Source: Diphasiastrum complanatum (lineage: Eukaryota > Streptophyta > Lycopodiopsida > Lycopodiales > Lycopodiaceae). Taken from it: DNA of 64,000 nt. The notes under the pieces are model-generated. The model had not been told where the DNA came from. It did no database searches and saw nothing but the letters and a program-made list of their open reading frames with translations. The translations under genes and the position numbers were made by a program. This document shows positions 61,901 to 64,000 of this stretch, piece after piece (position 1 is the stretch's first letter; every line of letters begins with the position of its first letter). The stretch lies in NCBI GenBank assembly GCA_029204225.1, contig CM055097.1, forward strand, positions 27,001,039 to 27,065,038, in the 5' to 3' direction.

Positions 61901-63843
61901 ATAATGGTTTTGGCCGTGCGCCGTTGATATTGTATCTTGTTCCTTATGGCCATGGAACCCAACTTTAGGCTACAGAGTGATGGGGGAGTAGCTCTCCTCA
62001 TTTTGAACGTCTCTTTGCATCTCTAATCCACATATGAGAGCAGGGAATGCATTGTCCATTGTTGCTTGCAGCATAGGCAATAATATCTAACCCCAAATCT
62101 CATAGTAAAGAGGACATGGAAGATAAAATGCTCCAATGTCTTAAGCACGTGAGACCTCCATGGAGCAGTTATGGACTAGGTAAGCCCTAACCCTATTGCG
62201 TCTTTAGGAGTCTTGTCAGCAATTGATTTGTTGGACTCCTATTTAGGAGAGATTTTGCGTTGATGATGTTTCCTAGAATATACATTGGGCAGCCCCTAGG
62301 CTTTCAACATGCTTCTTGCACATTCAACAATGGTTCTATTCTTTCTTTTGGCTACTCCATTTTGTGGAGTTGTGAGCTGCCATCTAATGCCAACAAAATG
62401 CATTAAATTTTGTTGATATGAATTCATCTCCTCTATCACATCTCAAGAGCTTTATCTTTCTTCTTGTTTGATTCTCCACTTCAGTCTTGAATTGCAGTGG
62501 TGCTAAAAAAAAAGTACCCTGCGAGAGCTAAGTTTTTGATGAGGTACTGTTGTGAAAGAGGCTACAGTCAGTTGAGTTGGTTGCCCTCTTTGCTCAATGA
62601 TGAAGATGGAGCTCAGTTTGTGACCCGCTTGTGTGATATCCTTCTACAAGGTAGAGATTTTTGGAGGCTTCCCATTCTTGGTACCGGCCTAGAAGACGAC
62701 TTCCTTAGATACAGGAAAGCCCTATCTCATCTATTGTTTTTTGGATATACAGGAGTAGGAGAGACAAACTGTCAAGATTGTTTCTGCAATGGCAATGGAG
62801 CCATGGAGGACATTGCTAATTCAAGAAGGAAACTTTATTTAGTTTTTATGCTTGTCATTGTGAAGATCATATCCACTTGATATAAGGATAACGATGCTCT
62901 TGGGCAAGGTATCTAGCATACATGGAAAGTCTTCCATTAAATACTTTGGAGAATGTGGACCAGTTGTGGTAACATACTCTTACAGACTGTCTGAATCAAC
63001 AGATCACGATCCGTATAAGGAGTTCCAAACCTTCTTAGGAAAAATAGTGAAAGTATATAGATAACCTACCAGGTCAATGATGAAAGGACATTTGCAAAAG
63101 CCTACTAATGATTGTCGTTTGCCATTGTCCAGCTAGTAGCTAGCTGATGACTGTAAGCTTCGTCACATTGCTATGTGATTTCTCGCAGCAATCATTGGTG
63201 ATGATGGAGGTTGTCTTTCTTGCAAGTTGGTTTTTGTATTATATCAGAAGCTAATGTGGCATGCTCTGCTTCCATGAAAAAATTATTATGATAAGTTGCA
63301 TGTGAATGATAGGTGGTCCCTCCATGCTCTCTTACACAGCTGGTAGTAAAATGTTTGTCTGACATTTCTGGCTTAAATTTCTCATTCCTTGTGTAACGGG
63401 AAAGGTTTACAAGAGTAAGTTGGGTAACTCAAAATTATGTTTTAGCTTAGAATCAGCACTGTGTTTTACCCACATTTTATCTTTCTTTTACACCAGCTTA
63501 ATTCAAATTTCATAATTATATCACATGAATCATCAGATGCTTGACAGGAATCTTGCACTTAATGTAGCTTACCAAAACCAACTTGCATATATCATTTGAG
63601 ATGTGAGGTTCTCCTAGTCCTTATGAGTTGCTAAGGCATCTCTTAGCAGCTAATCCACAATAACATTTTCAATTTTCAGATCGATGCTTATTTGTTCTAG
63701 CAGTTTTTTGTATAAATTTGCTCAAACTTTTTTTTTTTTTTGCAGGGGTCTTTATCGTTCCTGGGAGGAATTTTACTGGTACTTTTTGGGTGGGCCGTTG
63801 TAGGAATATTTGTGGAGGCATATGGTTTCTTTGTTCTCTTCAG
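58935..63843 (+). CDS. GOT1-type Golgi vesicle transport protein, partial (three internal exons)
   Basis: Exons 58935-59026, 59263-59343 and 63746-63843 all have GT..AG borders and join in frame. They give IGIGLTGFGFLFTFLGLIFF FDKGLLAMGN, then ILFLLGLALTIGPRST..FFLKPRNYK, then GSLSFLGGILLVLFGW..GIFVEAYGFFVLF. GOT1/Sft2-family proteins are four-helix Golgi membrane proteins of about 140 residues that act in vesicle traffic. Three of the helices and the NYKG turn are visible. The last exon ends in phase 2 (AG|GT), so the remaining C-terminal exon, expected to start with a Ser-Gly-Phe-Trp codon set, lies beyond 64000. The first coding exon is unplaced; ATG at 58784 gives MSFTWLNDKR, like the family start, but its junction would need an unusual GC donor. 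Intron 59344-63745 is 4402 bases. Confidence 0.9.
59344..61200. other. GOT1 intron sequence, no further gene seen
   Basis: At 60030-60230 overlapping frames on both strands are open without domain support. 60600-60930 is a dispersed repeat listed separately. Confidence 0.4.
60600..60930 (-). repeat. Dispersed repeat, copy 2
   Basis: Reverse-complement counterpart of 19500-19790, sharing gatggggaccccc and attggccaa blocks. Confidence 0.6.
61313..61585 (-). other. 90-codon open frame, unrecognised
   Basis: Reads KYISFPKLLCNIIELNETGH then PTPIDIATSAYPIDRTLENL. It looks protein-like but no family is recognised. It lies in the GOT1 intron on the opposite strand. Confidence 0.25.
62060..62480 (-). 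pseudogene. Ty1/copia integrase fragment in GOT1 intron
   Basis: On the minus strand, LRCDRGDEFISTKFNAFC is followed, after a frame change, by RWQLTTPQNGVAKRKNRTIV and ECARSMLKA. These are the copia integrase core motifs (LRSDRGGEF, QNGVAERKNR, ARSML). A decayed continuation runs to about 62060. The catalytic Asp of DRG and the Glu region are partly visible, but frames are broken. Confidence 0.8.
62497..62880 (+). other. Possible exon or gene fragment, unrecognised
   Basis: A 127-codon open frame follows a good acceptor (cttgaattgcag|tgg at about 62495). It reads YPARAKFLMRYCCERGYSQL, SWLPSLLNDEDGAQFVTRLC, GRDFWRLPILGTGLEDDFL and RYRKALSHLLFF. The composition is clearly protein-like and helical, and I do not recognise the family. 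It lies in the 4.4 kb GOT1 intron on the same strand but has no place in GOT1. It may be a captured exon, a processed gene fragment or part of an unknown element. The second half (after GYTGVGE) looks less protein-like. Confidence 0.4.
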
Positions 63844-64000
63844 GTAGTAACTCGAATTGCCTCCTCTTTAAAGCTTTGAACTCCTTTGTGTGCACTTCAA
63901 GACTAGATAGCTTCAGCTATATCAACAACTTCTGATAGTTTCTGATATTCCTACTGTTATGGGGTGTTGCCCTAAGCGGTGACCATGGTGTCTTTAACGC
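63844..64000. other. Start of the next GOT1 intron, window end
   Basis: Begins with the 5' splice site gtagtaac. No further exon is seen before 64000. Confidence 0.6.

Overview
The window looks like about 64 kb of nuclear DNA from a large-genome land plant. It is mostly decayed transposable elements, long introns and CT/GA microsatellites, with three host genes, all split by introns. I did not see rRNA, tRNA, organelle or bacterial genes. The mix of a Penelope-like reverse transcriptase, a LINE family ending in (TC)n, an intron-bearing transposase-like family and introns of 4 to 7 kb suggests a fern or another non-flowering vascular plant. This is inference and not a species call. Host genes: (1) minus strand, 13471 to 12385, the first two exons of a FAD-dependent oxidoreductase of the PYROXD2/CRTISO-like family. 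(2) Plus strand, 21530 to 30488, a complete five-exon NmrA-type reductase of the isoflavone reductase / phenylcoumaran benzylic ether reductase / pinoresinol reductase (IFR/PCBER/PLR) family. Its last exon lies beyond a 7.4 kb intron. (3) Plus strand, 58935 to the window end, three internal exons of a GOT1-type Golgi vesicle transport membrane protein, with a 4.4 kb intron. All three models rest on reading frames that join exactly across GT..AG introns. Layout: 415-4326 is a nearly complete LTR retrotransposon with 97% identical LTRs and only a gag remnant. 5645-6570 is an internally deleted Ty1/copia relic. 6713-9142 is a LINE with reverse transcriptase and C-terminal zinc-knuckle region and a (TC)n tail, followed by a second LINE 3' end (9143-9463). 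9.5-12.3 kb and 13.6-21.1 kb are mainly non-coding, with LTR-like and minisatellite repeats. A perfect inverted repeat holding heat-shock elements and a G-box lies upstream of the reductase gene. Intron 4 of the reductase gene (22901-30315) carries copy A of a transposase-like gene family on the minus strand. Copy C is a fragment at 31.5 kb and copy B lies at 36.6-38.0 kb. 31.8-34.5 kb is a mosaic of copia and LINE pieces. 39.96-41.93 kb is a minus-strand Ty3/gypsy pol relic. 42942-48641 is a second LTR element with a tRNA-Asp-type primer binding site, a polypurine tract and a full 3' LTR, but a truncated 5' LTR. 48.66-50.15 kb is a Penelope-like reverse transcriptase relic. 55.56-56.9 kb is a copia element deleted from gag straight to RNase H, and 57.9-58.3 kb is another gag relic. 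The only functional gene products I can defend are the three host genes. The most interesting unexplained item is the three-copy transposase-like family, because two copies share the same intron position and coding architecture although both are broken.
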